DNA of 64,000 nucleotides from JBOGOC01 sp050747525 (GCA_050747525.1 JBOGOC010000061.1:88348-152347), one strand, 5' to 3'; shown: positions 17,619-26,484, counted from the first letter of the stretch. Numbers and translations: made by a program. Notes: generated by a model not told the origin, from the sequence alone.

Positions 17619-17974
17619 GGCGCCCCCTTCTCGGCCACGATCTCCATGGCGCGCTCGATGGGGATGCGCACGCGCCCGGCCTGCCGATCCACCCAGCCGT
17701 AGGAGTGCAGCAGCTCCTGCTCCTGCGCGCGCATGGCCCGCATGTCGGTCTGCGGAGACACCTGCAGCCGCGGCTCGGGCGGAAGCGGAGCGGCAGGCCG
17801 TTCGTGACGCATGGAGCGCGGCGCCCCCATGGGGTGCAGGGGCTTCTCCACGGCGAAGAAGATCCCGCTCACGATCATGCCCAAGGCTCCCAGCGCGATG
17901 AACCCCACCGCCGTCCAGACCACGGCCGGCAGGCTGATGTCGCGTGTCTCGTGGCGTCCGGGCGGGTGGCTCAT
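17615..17974 (-). CDS. Conserved 119-aa membrane-anchored protein of the ACIII-caa3 operon, function unknown
   Basis: 119 residues from ATG 17972-17974 (ATGA overlap with actF). One N-terminal helix (LPAVVWTAVGFIALGALGMIVSGIFF), a proline-rich linker (about 45-70), then a soluble tail with LHSYGWVDRQAGRVRIPIER and AMEIVAEKG. I recall the WVD-x2-AG-x-VRIPI-x-RAM type tail from short proteins between act and sco-cox genes in other bacteria, which suggests an assembly or bridging role between complex III and oxidase. The role is inferred; no enzymatic motif is present. Confidence 0.8.
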   Translation of the reverse strand: MSHPPGRHETRDISLPAVVWTAVGFIALGALGMIVSGIFFAVEKPLHPMGAPRSMRHERPAAPLPPEPRLQVSPQTDMRAMRAQEQELLHSYGWVDRQAGRVRIPIERAMEIVAEKGAP

Positions 17975-19113
17975 GACGGCGTTCCCGCGGGATCGGGCGC
18001 GTGAACCACGCGCGGAGACAGCGGCCGCTGGCGCAGGGCCGTCAGGAACACGAAGCCCCACACGCCGCCAATCCCGGCCACCGCGGCCAGGTGCAGCGGA
18101 TGGACCGAGAAGCGCCCGGGAGAGAAGGCCGGCTGCACGATCCAGAGCAGGTCGACCAGCCGCATCACCCCGATGGCCAGCGCCACCCACAGCAGCGTGC
18201 CGGATCGCTTCACCCGGCGCTGGAGCAGCAGCAGGAACGGCAGGGCGAACTCGAACAGCATGATGGCGATGGCCACGGCGAGCCAGCCGCCGGAGGTGCG
18301 GTCCACGAACCAGCCGATCTCCTCGGGCAGGTTCCCCGACCAGATGATCAGGAACTGGGAGAACGACAGGTACATCCACACCATGACGAACGCCAGCAGC
18401 AGGTTCCCCAGATCGTTGCTGACGGTGGGCGACGTGGGGGCCAGGCGCCCGCCGCGGATCAGGAGCAGCGTGACCACCACAGCGAAGCTCATCGCGGACA
18501 GCGCCTGGGCCACCATGAACACCGCGCCGAAGATGGTCGAGTACCAGAGCGCGTCGAGCGACATCACCCAGTCCACCATGGCCACCGACACCGTCAGCGC
18601 ATAGAGGATGAGCCCCACCGCGCTCGTCACGCGCACCCTGCGGTCCAGGTCGGGAGAGAACGAGCTCTCCAGCCGCCTCCACCACCGGGCCAGCAGCCAC
18701 GACAGCCCGATCCAGATGGCGAAGCAGAGGACCGCGCGGCCCAGCCAGAAGGGGAAGTTGAGCCAGGCGCTGCGGTGCTCCAGCACGTGATCGGTGGCCA
18801 CGCGCTCGGCGTCGGCCCAGGGGTAGAGATGCCGCACGCCGGGGAGGATAGCCAGGAAGAAGAGGGCCATCAGCGGAATGGTGCGCGCGGCCGCGTCGAG
18901 CACACGGTGCACGGCCAGCCCCCAGGCGCCGCCGGTCATGTTATGCAGCATCACGATAGCGTGCGCCCCCAGCCCGATCCCCAGCCAGAAGAGGAAGGCG
19001 TGCAGCCAGGCGGGATAGAAGGCCGCCGGAGCGATGAAGGCCCCCGTCAGGCAGGCCGCCAGACCCACGCCGCCGGTCACCAGCGAGAGCCTCTCCAGCC
19101 GCTCGATGCTCAT
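17971..19113 (-). CDS. actF: Alternative complex III subunit ActF, NrfD-like quinone-binding membrane subunit
   Basis: 380 residues from ATG 19111-19113; longer readings shadow actE. About ten hydrophobic helices. The segments LHAFLFWLGIGLGAHAIVMLHNMTGG, WMYLSFSQFLIIWSGNLPEE and LPFLLLLQRRVKRS are typical of the second NrfD-like subunit. With ActC it forms the membrane part of alternative complex III, which oxidises quinol and passes electrons to ActB iron-sulfur clusters and the cytochromes. Overlaps actE and the 119-aa gene by ATGA. Confidence 0.9.
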   Translation of the reverse strand: MSIERLERLSLVTGGVGLAACLTGAFIAPAAFYPAWLHAFLFWLGIGLGAHAIVMLHNMTGGAWGLAVHRVLDAAARTIPLMALFFLAILPGVRHLYPWADAERVATDHVLEHRSAWLNFPFWLGRAVLCFAIWIGLSWLLARWWRRLESSFSPDLDRRVRVTSAVGLILYALTVSVAMVDWVMSLDALWYSTIFGAVFMVAQALSAMSFAVVVTLLLIRGGRLAPTSPTVSNDLGNLLLAFVMVWMYLSFSQFLIIWSGNLPEEIGWFVDRTSGGWLAVAIAIMLFEFALPFLLLLQRRVKRSGTLLWVALAIGVMRLVDLLWIVQPAFSPGRFSVHPLHLAAVAGIGGVWGFVFLTALRQRPLSPRVVHAPDPAGTPS

Positions 19114-19703
19114 CGCGTGGGCTCCTCGAGACGGCGGCGCTCCGCGTCGGACAGCTCGGACGCGGGGAAGTTCTGGCTCAATTGCAGGGCCCTCACGTAA
19201 GCGACGATGGCCCAACGATCGGCGGCCCCCACCTGCGCGCTGTAGTCGGGCATCGACCCGAAGCCGCGCGCGATCACGTCCACGATGTAGCCGGGGGGAG
19301 CCTCGCGCAGGCGATCGATGTGATACGACGGGGGGACCCTGTAGCCGCGCCGCACGATCATCCCCTGGCCGGTCCCCAACTGATCGTGGCAGGGAGCGCA
19401 GTAGATGTCGTGGCGCTCGCGGCCCCGCTTCAGCAGCGCCGCGTCCACCGGCATCGGGAAGCGGGTCGCCGGCGCGCCGTCGGGAGTGCGCCCGGTCTGC
19501 ATCACCGAGTCCAGATCCAGGTCCCCGCGCGCCACGGTCCCGTCCACCAGATGGCGGGACGATCGGCCGTCCGGGAAGAAGCTGCTCGCCTCGAACGGCT
19601 CCATGCGGGGCGCGTCGTGCATGTCCTGCCGGCATCCGGCCAGGCAGGCGCAGGCCAGGGCCAGGCCGGCCGCCAGGGCGCGCGGCGCTCCCGCCCGCCT
19701 CAC
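19110..19703 (-). CDS. actE: Alternative complex III subunit ActE, lipoprotein cytochrome c
   Basis: 197 residues from GTG 19701-19703, whose GTGA overlaps the actD stop. This start gives a short basic N-terminus and a lipobox LACACLAGC, which supports it over the longer ATG reading. One haem-binding motif CAPCH (in HDIYCAPCHDQLG) and a candidate axial methionine in GSMPDYSAQV. It is the monohaem cytochrome of the quinol:electron-acceptor oxidoreductase, likely anchored by lipid and carrying electrons towards CoxB. Confidence 0.9.
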   Translation of the reverse strand: MRRAGAPRALAAGLALACACLAGCRQDMHDAPRMEPFEASSFFPDGRSSRHLVDGTVARGDLDLDSVMQTGRTPDGAPATRFPMPVDAALLKRGRERHDIYCAPCHDQLGTGQGMIVRRGYRVPPSYHIDRLREAPPGYIVDVIARGFGSMPDYSAQVGAADRWAIVAYVRALQLSQNFPASELSDAERRRLEEPTR

Positions 19704-20233
19704 GGCGACACCTCCGTCACCGCGTGCGGGTGCAGGGACTCCAGGAATTTCCGCGTCGCCGCGGGATCGAACCTGGGATCGGCCGACTCGATGCACAGGA
19801 AGAAGCGATCGCTGGTGGCCCGGTGGAACCGCTCGGTCCCGAACAGCGGATGGTGCGGATGGGGGAGCCCGTTGAGCGCCAGCATCCCCAGCACCGCGGT
19901 GAGCGCCGCCACGAGCACGGTGGTCTCGAAGGTGACCGGGATGAACGAGGGCCAGCTGTTGAGCGGCCTTCCGCCGACGTTGAGCGGGTAGGCGATGACC
20001 GACACCCAGTACTGCAGACCGAATCCGCCCAGCGCCCCGAGCGCGCCCCCCGCCAGAACCAGGCCGGCCAGCTTGCTGTGGCGCGCTCCGAGGGCGTCGG
20101 TCAGCCCGTGCACCGGGAAGGGGCTGTAGGCGTCCATCTTGCGGTAGCCGGCGTCGCGGGCGGCCATGGCCGCCGCGCGCAGCTGCTCGGGGGTCTCGAA
20201 CTCGGCCAGCATCCCGTACAGGCGCGGCGTCAT
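19700..20233 (-). CDS. actD: Alternative complex III subunit ActD (DUF3341)
   Basis: 177 residues from ATG 20231-20233, overlapping the actC stop (ATGA). YGMLAEFETPEQLRAAA, then PFPVHGLTDALG, two helices (LAGLVLAGGALGALGGFGLQY and VTFETTVLVAALTAVLGML) and the C-terminal FFLCIESADPRFDP are characteristic of DUF3341/ActD. It bridges the membrane and peripheral parts of the complex. Confidence 0.92.
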   Translation of the reverse strand: MTPRLYGMLAEFETPEQLRAAAMAARDAGYRKMDAYSPFPVHGLTDALGARHSKLAGLVLAGGALGALGGFGLQYWVSVIAYPLNVGGRPLNSWPSFIPVTFETTVLVAALTAVLGMLALNGLPHPHHPLFGTERFHRATSDRFFLCIESADPRFDPAATRKFLESLHPHAVTEVSP

Positions 20234-21603
20234 GCGTGGTCGCCTCCGGGCTTCTTCTCCGCGATGAGGGCGCTCGTCTCCGCGATGGAGATCATCGGCA
20301 GGAACCTCAGGAACAGGAACAGCAGCGAGAGGAACAGCCCGATGGTGCCGAAAAAGGTCAGGAAGTCCCAGCGGGTCGGGTAGTACATCCCCCACGACGA
20401 GGGGACGAAGTCGCGGTGCAGGCTGGTCACCACGATGACGAAGCGCTCCAGCCACATGCCCAGGTTGATGACCAGCGACAGGACGAACAGGGCCCCCACG
20501 TTGTTGCGCACGCGGCGCGACCAGAGCGCCTGCGGGATGAGGACGTTGGTCAGGATGAGAGCCCAGAAGGCCGGCGCGTAAGGGCCGGTCATCCGGTTGT
20601 AGACCATGAACTGCTCGACCTGCACCGCGCTGTACCAGGCGAAGAAGATCTCGATGAGGTAGCCGTAGGCCACGATCAGCCCGGTGGCCAGCATCACCTT
20701 GGCCATGTTGTCCAGGTGGCGCATGGTGATGAAGTCGCCCACCCCGTAGAACTTCCGGATGGGGATGGCCAGCGTCATCACCATGGCGAAGCCCGAGTAG
20801 ATGGCGCCGGCCACGAAGTAGGGCGGGAAGATCGTGGTGTGCCATCCGGGGATGATGGAGATCGCGAAGTCGAAGCTCACCACCGTGTGAACCGACACCA
20901 CCAGCGGCGTGGACAGGCCCGCCAGCAGCAGGTACGCGGTCTCGTAGCGGTTCCAGTGGGTGGCCGACCCGCGCCATCCCATCGCCAGGATGCCGTACAC
21001 CACCCGGGCGAAGCGGTTGTCGGTGCGATCCCGCAGCGTGGCCAGGTCGGGGACGAGCCCCACGAACCAGAACATGAGCGAGACGGTGGCGTAGGTGGAC
21101 ACCGCGAAGACGTCCCACACCAGCGGGCTGCGGAACTGCGGCCACATCCCCATCGTGTTGGGATAGGGGAGGAGCCAGTAGGCCAGCCACGGGCGCCCCA
21201 TGTGCAGGATGGGGAACAGCCCGGCGCACGACACGGCGAAGAGAGTCATCGCCTCGGCGAACCGGTTGATCGATGTGCGCCACTCCTGCTTGAGCAGCAG
21301 CAGGATGGCCGAGATCAGCGTCCCGGCGTGGCCGATCCCGATCCACCAGACGAAGTTGATGATGGCGAACCCCCAGCCCACCGGCTGGTTGATCCCCCAG
21401 ATCCCCGTGCCGCGGATCAGCAGCCAGCCCACCGCGAACATCAGCCCCATCAGCAGAAGGAACGAGATCCCGAAGCCGATGAACCACCCGGGCGGCGTGC
21501 GGTGGGTCAGCACGAAGACGCTGATCTTGTCGCTCACCGAACGGAAGGTGTGCGACGGATCGATGATCGGATCCCGATGCCGGGCCGGGTCAGCCTTCGA
21601 CAT
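20230..21603 (-). CDS. actC: Alternative complex III subunit ActC, NrfD-like membrane subunit
   Basis: 457 residues with about ten helices. N-terminal FVLTHRTPPGWFIGFGISFLLL, the NFVWWIGIGHAGTLISAIL region carrying a conserved His near the quinol site, and WGMYYPTRWDFLTFFGTIGLF near the end match ActC/HybB/NrfD proteins. It provides the quinol oxidation site next to the cubane clusters of ActB. The ATG at 21601-21603 lies inside the 3' end of actB (14-nt overlap); its stop overlaps actD. Confidence 0.93.
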   Translation of the reverse strand: MSKADPARHRDPIIDPSHTFRSVSDKISVFVLTHRTPPGWFIGFGISFLLLMGLMFAVGWLLIRGTGIWGINQPVGWGFAIINFVWWIGIGHAGTLISAILLLLKQEWRTSINRFAEAMTLFAVSCAGLFPILHMGRPWLAYWLLPYPNTMGMWPQFRSPLVWDVFAVSTYATVSLMFWFVGLVPDLATLRDRTDNRFARVVYGILAMGWRGSATHWNRYETAYLLLAGLSTPLVVSVHTVVSFDFAISIIPGWHTTIFPPYFVAGAIYSGFAMVMTLAIPIRKFYGVGDFITMRHLDNMAKVMLATGLIVAYGYLIEIFFAWYSAVQVEQFMVYNRMTGPYAPAFWALILTNVLIPQALWSRRVRNNVGALFVLSLVINLGMWLERFVIVVTSLHRDFVPSSWGMYYPTRWDFLTFFGTIGLFLSLLFLFLRFLPMISIAETSALIAEKKPGGDHA

Positions 21604-24583
21604 GGCCGGGGCTCTCCTGGGACAGAGCGGGGTTCGGGTTGGTGACGCGCGCGAGGTAGGTGGTGCGCGGGCGCGTGTTCAGCTCGGCCAGCATGCCGTA
21701 GTTCAGCGAGTTGCGCTTGAGGCGGTGCACGCGGCTCTCCGGGTCGTTCACGTCGCCGAAGACGATGGCCTGCGAGGGGCAGGCTGCGGCGCAGGCGGGG
21801 GTCGCCTCGCCGTCGCGGATGCGGCGGTCTTCGGTCCTGGCCTGGATGCGCGCGGCGTTGATGCGCTGCACGCAGTAGGTGCACTTCTCCATGATGCCGC
21901 GCGACCGCACCGTCACGTCGGGGTTGCGCATGAGCGCCAGACTGGGGCTGTTCCAGTCCTGGTAGAGCAGGAAGTTGAACCGGCGCACCTTGTAGGGGCA
22001 GTTGTTGGAGCAGTAGCGGGTCCCCACGCACCGGTTGTAGACCATCTGGTTGAGCCCGTCCTCGCTGTGGGTGGTGGCGGCCACCGGGCAGACCGGCTCG
22101 CATGGCGCGTTCTCGCAATGCATGCAGGGGACGGGCTGGGAGAAGATCTTCGGATCGTCGAGGTCGCCCTCGAAGTACTGGTCCACGCGAATCCAGTGCA
22201 TCTCGCGTCCCACCAGCACCTGGTCCTTCCCCACCACCGGGACGTTGTTCTCCGACTGGCAGGCGATCACGCAGGCGTTGCACCCGTGGCACGCCCCCAG
22301 GTCGATGGTCATGCCCCACGCATACCCCTCGTAGGGCCACTCCGGATACATCGTGACGTCGGGCTCGCCCCCGTGAGGGCCGTGCTGCGCGAAGCCGGGG
22401 CTCTCCTGGTACGCGGAGAGGGCCGCCCATCTCACCATCCCGCGTCCTTCCATGCTGTGGTGCGTCTGCGTGCGGGCGAGGCTGGCCCGCTCTCCGGTGC
22501 GCCGGAGCTGGATCCCTGCATACGCTCCGATGGGGCCCGGGAGGATCCCGTAGGCGTCGTAGCCTCGGCCGTTCCCCACGCGGCCGGCGCGCGTGCGGCC
22601 GTAGCCGAGGGTGAGCGACACGGTGTCGCCGGCCATCCCGGGGAGGATCCAGACCGGAGCGTGCACCGATCGCTGCTGCAAGGTCACCTCCACGACGTCC
22701 TCGTTCGCCAACCCGAGCCTCTCGGCCGTGGAGGGGGCCATCAGCGCGGCGTTGTCCCAGGTCAGGCTGGTGAACGGGCGCGGCAGCTCCTGCAGCCAGC
22801 CGTTGTTGCCGAACCGCCCGTCGAAGACCCCCGCATCGGGACGGAAGATCACATGAAGGCCCTCGGCGGCGGCCGGCCGGGCCGAGGCGGCCTCCTGCCG
22901 GATGCGGTCCAGGTTCAGGGCGAGCGGCACGGGAGGAAGCTGCGTGCCGGCCACCACCCCGTCGTGCAGGCTGCGGCGCCAGAACGCCTCGAAGCCGCCT
23001 TCGTGTCCCGCCGCCTCGGGCCTGCCGCGCCAGGTCTCCCTGACCAGATCGTGCCCCGCGGCGTCCGGGTGGCCCAGCAGCGTGGCCATCATCTCCACGG
23101 CGGATCGGCTCGCGTAGAGCGGCGCGATGAGCGGCTGCTGGATGGTCACGGTGCCGTCGTACGCGCGCGCGTCCCCCCATCCTTCCAGGGTGTGGCTCTC
23201 GGGCAGGTGCCAGAGGCACAGCGCCGACGTCTCGTCTTCCTGCAGCGACAGATGCGCGGCGAAGGGGACCTTCTCGAGCGCACGGGCGAAGGGGATCCCC
23301 GCGGGGGCCGTGTAGGCGGGGTTGCCTCCGAGGATCAGCAGCGTCCTCACCTGCCCCGCCTGCATGTCGGCGGCCAGGGCCGCGAGCGAGGCATGCTGAT
23401 CCTCGGGACGTGCCTCCACCGGCTCCGCGTGCAGGACCGTCGATCCGGTGTTTCCCAGATGCCCGTTGATGGCGTGAGCCAGGGCGTGCAGGAACGCGGG
23501 CTGGCCCGGGCCTGCCAGGACCACGCCGGCGCCGCGCGAGGCCTTCAGGTCGGAGGCCATCGCCTCCACGAAGCGGCTCCAGGATGCGCGGCCCCGCGTG
23601 ACCCCCATCGGGAGCCCCACCGCCGCGGCCAGATCGAGCGCGAAGGGGACGATCTCGTCCGGCGCCAGGGGGACCCGGTGGTCGGCCACGCTTCCGGTGG
23701 GCGAGGGCTCGCTCTCCACCACGTAGATCCGGTTCATGCCGCGCCTCACGGCTTCGGCGCGTCGCCGCAGCGAGGCATCGTGCGCGTACCGCACGCTTCC
23801 CGCCATGCAGGTCATGAAGTCGGCGTCGAGCGACACGATGACGTCGGCCTTGTCGAGCTGGTAGCGCGTGGAGGCGGGCCGCCCGAAGGCCAGCATGGAC
23901 CCCGCCAGCGCGGCCCCGCCGGCGGCCGGCTCGTACTGGTGCCAGCGGGCGTTCGGGAACCGGGCGAGCATCTCCCTCAGAAGAGCCGCCAGCGTGGGGG
24001 AAGTGACCGTGCCGGTCAGCACCCGCAGCCCGGCCCCACCCGAGGCCGCCTGGCGCTCCATCTCGACGGCCAGCTCGTTGACGAAGCTGGACCAGGTGCT
24101 GATGGTCCCCCCCTTGAAGGCCACCTGGGAGCGATCGGGATCGTAGAGGCCCAGCACCTCGGCCTGGCTGTACACATCGGTGGCCCCCAGGCTCGCGGGG
24201 TGCTGCGGGTTCCCCTCGACTTTGGTCGGGCGCCCCATGTGGCTTTCGACCAGGACCCCCTGGCCCAGGCCCGCCAGTGTGAAGGCGGTGGCGAAGTAGA
24301 GCGGCTGGCCCGGGACGATCTCCTCGGCGGCCCGCACGTAGGGCACGATCGCCTCGGCCGGCTGCCGCGTGCAGGCGGTGAGCCCCGCCAGCGCGAGCGA
24401 CGCCCCCATCAGCCGGAGGAACTCGCGGCGGCCGGCGGGATCCAGCCACTCCGAGGCGTTTTCCGGGAACTCGCGGTGCAGGAGATCGCGGAAGGCGTCG
24501 GTTCCGGCCACCTCCTCCAGGCTGCGCCACTGGTGCTGGGGCAGAGAGTCCAGCCGCCTGCGGATCCTCGTCAGCTCGCTCAT
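21590..24583 (-). CDS. actB: Alternative complex III subunit ActB, molybdopterin-oxidoreductase-like and iron-sulfur fusion
   Basis: 997 residues from ATG 24581-24583 (ATGA overlap with actA). A Tat-like segment RREFLRLMGASLALAGLTAC (about 48-67) directs export. Residues about 70-720 resemble molybdopterin oxidoreductases but show no obvious cofactor-binding cysteine motif, as expected for ActB, which lacks Mo. The C-terminal 260 residues form a PsrB-like ferredoxin with cysteine groups CHGCNACVIAC, CMHCENAPCEPVCP, CVGTRYCSNNCP, CTYC and CAAACP for several clusters. It receives electrons from quinol oxidised at ActC/ActF. An upstream in-frame extension is a shadow of actA. Confidence 0.94.
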   Translation of the reverse strand: MSELTRIRRRLDSLPQHQWRSLEEVAGTDAFRDLLHREFPENASEWLDPAGRREFLRLMGASLALAGLTACTRQPAEAIVPYVRAAEEIVPGQPLYFATAFTLAGLGQGVLVESHMGRPTKVEGNPQHPASLGATDVYSQAEVLGLYDPDRSQVAFKGGTISTWSSFVNELAVEMERQAASGGAGLRVLTGTVTSPTLAALLREMLARFPNARWHQYEPAAGGAALAGSMLAFGRPASTRYQLDKADVIVSLDADFMTCMAGSVRYAHDASLRRRAEAVRRGMNRIYVVESEPSPTGSVADHRVPLAPDEIVPFALDLAAAVGLPMGVTRGRASWSRFVEAMASDLKASRGAGVVLAGPGQPAFLHALAHAINGHLGNTGSTVLHAEPVEARPEDQHASLAALAADMQAGQVRTLLILGGNPAYTAPAGIPFARALEKVPFAAHLSLQEDETSALCLWHLPESHTLEGWGDARAYDGTVTIQQPLIAPLYASRSAVEMMATLLGHPDAAGHDLVRETWRGRPEAAGHEGGFEAFWRRSLHDGVVAGTQLPPVPLALNLDRIRQEAASARPAAAEGLHVIFRPDAGVFDGRFGNNGWLQELPRPFTSLTWDNAALMAPSTAERLGLANEDVVEVTLQQRSVHAPVWILPGMAGDTVSLTLGYGRTRAGRVGNGRGYDAYGILPGPIGAYAGIQLRRTGERASLARTQTHHSMEGRGMVRWAALSAYQESPGFAQHGPHGGEPDVTMYPEWPYEGYAWGMTIDLGACHGCNACVIACQSENNVPVVGKDQVLVGREMHWIRVDQYFEGDLDDPKIFSQPVPCMHCENAPCEPVCPVAATTHSEDGLNQMVYNRCVGTRYCSNNCPYKVRRFNFLLYQDWNSPSLALMRNPDVTVRSRGIMEKCTYCVQRINAARIQARTEDRRIRDGEATPACAAACPSQAIVFGDVNDPESRVHRLKRNSLNYGMLAELNTRPRTTYLARVTNPNPALSQESPGHVEG

Positions 24584-25230
24584 CGGTGGCACCGCGAGCA
24601 GTCGGTGGAGGGCCGCACGTCGTACTCGCGCACCAGCCGGCTCCCCAGCTCGGCCTGATCGGCCGGGGGGAGGTACTCCATGTTGAAGATCTCCTCGCGC
24701 GGGCGGACGAACTTCTCCGGATGCCGGTGACAGTCCAGGCACCACTCCATCAGCAGAGGGTGTTCCTGGTACATGAGGGGCATCTGGTCCACCTGTCCGT
24801 GGCACGACGCGCAGCCGATCCCCTTGTGGATGTGAATGCTGTGGTTGAAGTAGACGAAGTCGGGCAGGTCGTTCACGCGGGTCCAGCGCAGCGGCGCGTT
24901 CTCTCTCCAGCTGGCGCGCACCGGCTCCAGCACCGGGGCTTCCGTCCAGATCTGTGAATGGCAGGTCATGCAGGTCTGGGTGGGGGGGATCCCCGCGAAA
25001 CTGGAGGTCTCCACCGAGGTGTGGCAGTACCGGCAGTCGATGCCCAGCCCCGACACATGGTGCTTGTGGCTGAACTGCACCGGCTGCTCGCGCACGGTGT
25101 CGGCGTTGGTGAGATAAGCGGAGCGATCCAGGGTCCCGATCACCCACGCCAGGAACGCCATCACGAAGAGCGCGCCGTAGATCGTCAGGCGCGAGATGAC
25201 GTTGAAGCTCCGGTGGAAGATCTGGGCCAT
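24580..25230 (-). CDS. actA: Alternative complex III subunit ActA, pentahaem cytochrome c
   Basis: 216 residues from ATG 25228-25230; a TTG start six codons upstream is less likely. One N-terminal helix (TIYGALFVMAFLAWVIG) and five CxxCH motifs: CRYCH, CMTCH, CASCH, CLDCH and CSRCH, matching the pentahaem ActA. Further histidines (SHKHHVSG, FNHSIHIHKG) are candidate axial ligands. It is the first gene of the 12-gene operon and the periplasmic electron exit of the complex. Promoter at 25277-25306 predicts a leader of about 40 nt. Confidence 0.93.
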   Translation of the reverse strand: MAQIFHRSFNVISRLTIYGALFVMAFLAWVIGTLDRSAYLTNADTVREQPVQFSHKHHVSGLGIDCRYCHTSVETSSFAGIPPTQTCMTCHSQIWTEAPVLEPVRASWRENAPLRWTRVNDLPDFVYFNHSIHIHKGIGCASCHGQVDQMPLMYQEHPLLMEWCLDCHRHPEKFVRPREEIFNMEYLPPADQAELGSRLVREYDVRPSTDCSRCHR

Positions 25231-25276
25231 CGGACTTCGAATCCCCAATCAGGTGAATTGTCGGCGAAGAGCGGGC

Positions 25277-25306
25277 AGTATAAGAAGCACCCGCCGGGAA
25301 AGTCAA
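25277..25306 (-). promoter_or_regulatory. Sigma70-like promoter of the act-cox operon
   Basis: On the minus strand TTGACT (25301-25306), 18-bp spacer, TATACT (25277-25282). It stands 46 bp before the actA ATG. Both hexamers are AT-rich against the surrounding GC-rich DNA. Confidence 0.6.
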
Positions 25307-25386
25307 AGAAAGCGCGGATGCCGGGATGCGATCGGTTACGGCTTCGTGGATGGCGCCCTGTCGGGAGCCTCCCTATAGTCCCGGGC

Positions 25387-26127
25387 ATGACGAGCAGCGA
25401 CACGAGAACGGGCCGCGCCGCGTCGCATCGCGCGTCGCGCGTGGGTGTGGCCTGGCGAAGGCTCTGGGATGCCGCGCGCCACGGTGACTTTACGCGCGTG
25501 GCCATTGTCACCAGCCGGCGACTGGGCATGGGGCTCGTGAAGTTCGAGCACATGCGCTACCTGAAGCGCAGCGCGTGGCCGGATCAGGGGGCGCCCGCCG
25601 CCGCGCGCGCCGCTGGACTGGAGGCCTCAAAGGCCGATCGGACGGATCTGCCACGACTTCGCACCGCATTTCCCCACAACGCCCGCCAGTACGAAGCCCG
25701 GCTGCGGCGCGGAGATCTGTGCGTCCTGCTCAGCCGGGCGGCTCAGCCGGTCGCGATGACCTGGGTGAGGGTGGACAACTCCCGTCTTCTCCAGAACGGG
25801 TGTCATATCAGGCTTCCTTCCGACGCCTGCTGGATCTACGACACGTTCGTAGCGCCGGCGATGCGTGGGTACGGGCTCTTTCACACGCTCATGAGCACCG
25901 CCTTCAACGAGGTGCGCCGAATGGGGCTTTCGCGGACCTTCCTGGCGGTGCATCACGACAACATCGTCTCGGTCCGGGCCCACGAGCAGGCGGGGTATGC
26001 GCCGGCCCTGGCCATCAGCACCTTGCACGTGGGGTGGGCCCGATGGCACCGTCTGGAATGGCCGTCGGGCGAGGCGATCTGGCGATTCAGCCCGGAGGCG
26101 CGACCGCCGCGCGTGCAGCTGGCCTGA
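25387..26127 (+). CDS. GNAT family N-acetyltransferase-like protein
   Basis: 246 residues from ATG 25387, 7 nt after TATAGT (25374-25379), compatible with a leaderless message; longer readings run into the act promoter. The central strand-helix WIYDTFVAPAMRGYGLFHTLM (V-x3-MRGYGLF resembling the acetyl-CoA pyrophosphate loop R/Q-x2-G-x-G/A) and the later FLAVHHDNIVSVRAHEQAGY (N and neighbour-helix motif) fit the GNAT fold. The N-terminal 75 residues are basic and unrelated. Acceptor unknown; divergent from the respiratory operon. Confidence 0.7.
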   Translation: MTSSDTRTGRAASHRASRVGVAWRRLWDAARHGDFTRVAIVTSRRLGMGLVKFEHMRYLKRSAWPDQGAPAAARAAGLEASKADRTDLPRLRTAFPHNARQYEARLRRGDLCVLLSRAAQPVAMTWVRVDNSRLLQNGCHIRLPSDACWIYDTFVAPAMRGYGLFHTLMSTAFNEVRRMGLSRTFLAVHHDNIVSVRAHEQAGYAPALAISTLHVGWARWHRLEWPSGEAIWRFSPEARPPRVQLA

Positions 26128-26141
26128 CGCGATCCTCTTTC

Positions 26142-26171
26142 TTGACGTCCCGCCGCCGACGGAGGTAGAAG
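26142..26171 (+). promoter_or_regulatory. Candidate sigma70 promoter of the Cys-rich peptide gene
   Basis: TTGACG (26142-26147), 18-bp spacer, TAGAAG (26166-26171). The start codon at 26218 follows with a strong ribosome binding site, so this small gene appears to be its own well-expressed unit. Confidence 0.45.
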
Positions 26172-26217
26172 GGTGGGGACTCCCGCATCCCGCGGGACGA
26201 CAGAGGAGGGGAAACCC

Positions 26218-26484
26218 ATGAAGAAAGGCGCTCTCAGCCTGTCCGTGCTGATTGTGGCCACGCTCGCTCTGGCCCTGGCACCGGCCCCCGGGGGGCTCCA
26301 GATCGACGACCAGCCCGCGGTCGCGACTCCCGACTCGGGGAGCTGTGACGTCCAGATGGACGCCCCGAACGCAGCGTGCTACCCGTGGCAGCCCTCGTGC
26401 TCCACCCACAAGCAGTGCGACAACTGGTGCGGAACGCCGGGCTGGGGTCAGTGCATCCGCTGGTGCTGCTACTGCCTGGGCTAG
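26218..26484 (+). CDS. Small secreted cysteine-rich peptide, unknown function
   Basis: 88 residues. ATG 26218 is preceded by AGAGGAGGGG, a strong ribosome binding site that fixes the start. Residues 1-21 are a signal peptide (MKKGALSL, hydrophobic core, LAPAPG). The mature part has nine cysteines: single Cys at GSCDV, AACYP, PSCST, KQCDN, NWCGT and GQCIR, then WCCYC close to the end. The spacing suggests a disulfide-stabilised miniprotein or a metal-binding peptide. Its TAG stop shares CTAG (26481-26484) with the convergent cusA stop. No family recognised; the position beside a copper-efflux operon may be coincidence. Confidence 0.75.
   Translation: MKKGALSLSVLIVATLALALAPAPGGLQIDDQPAVATPDSGSCDVQMDAPNAACYPWQPSCSTHKQCDNWCGTPGWGQCIRWCCYCLG

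Noticed and set aside
21200..24658. 1152-codon open frame on the plus strand
   Set aside because: Antisense shadow of actB in GC-rich DNA; repetitive His/Arg/Gly/Val composition and no domain.
25231..25245. TTCGAATCCCC resembling a tRNA T-arm
   Set aside because: No acceptor, D or anticodon arms around it; it lies in the actA leader.
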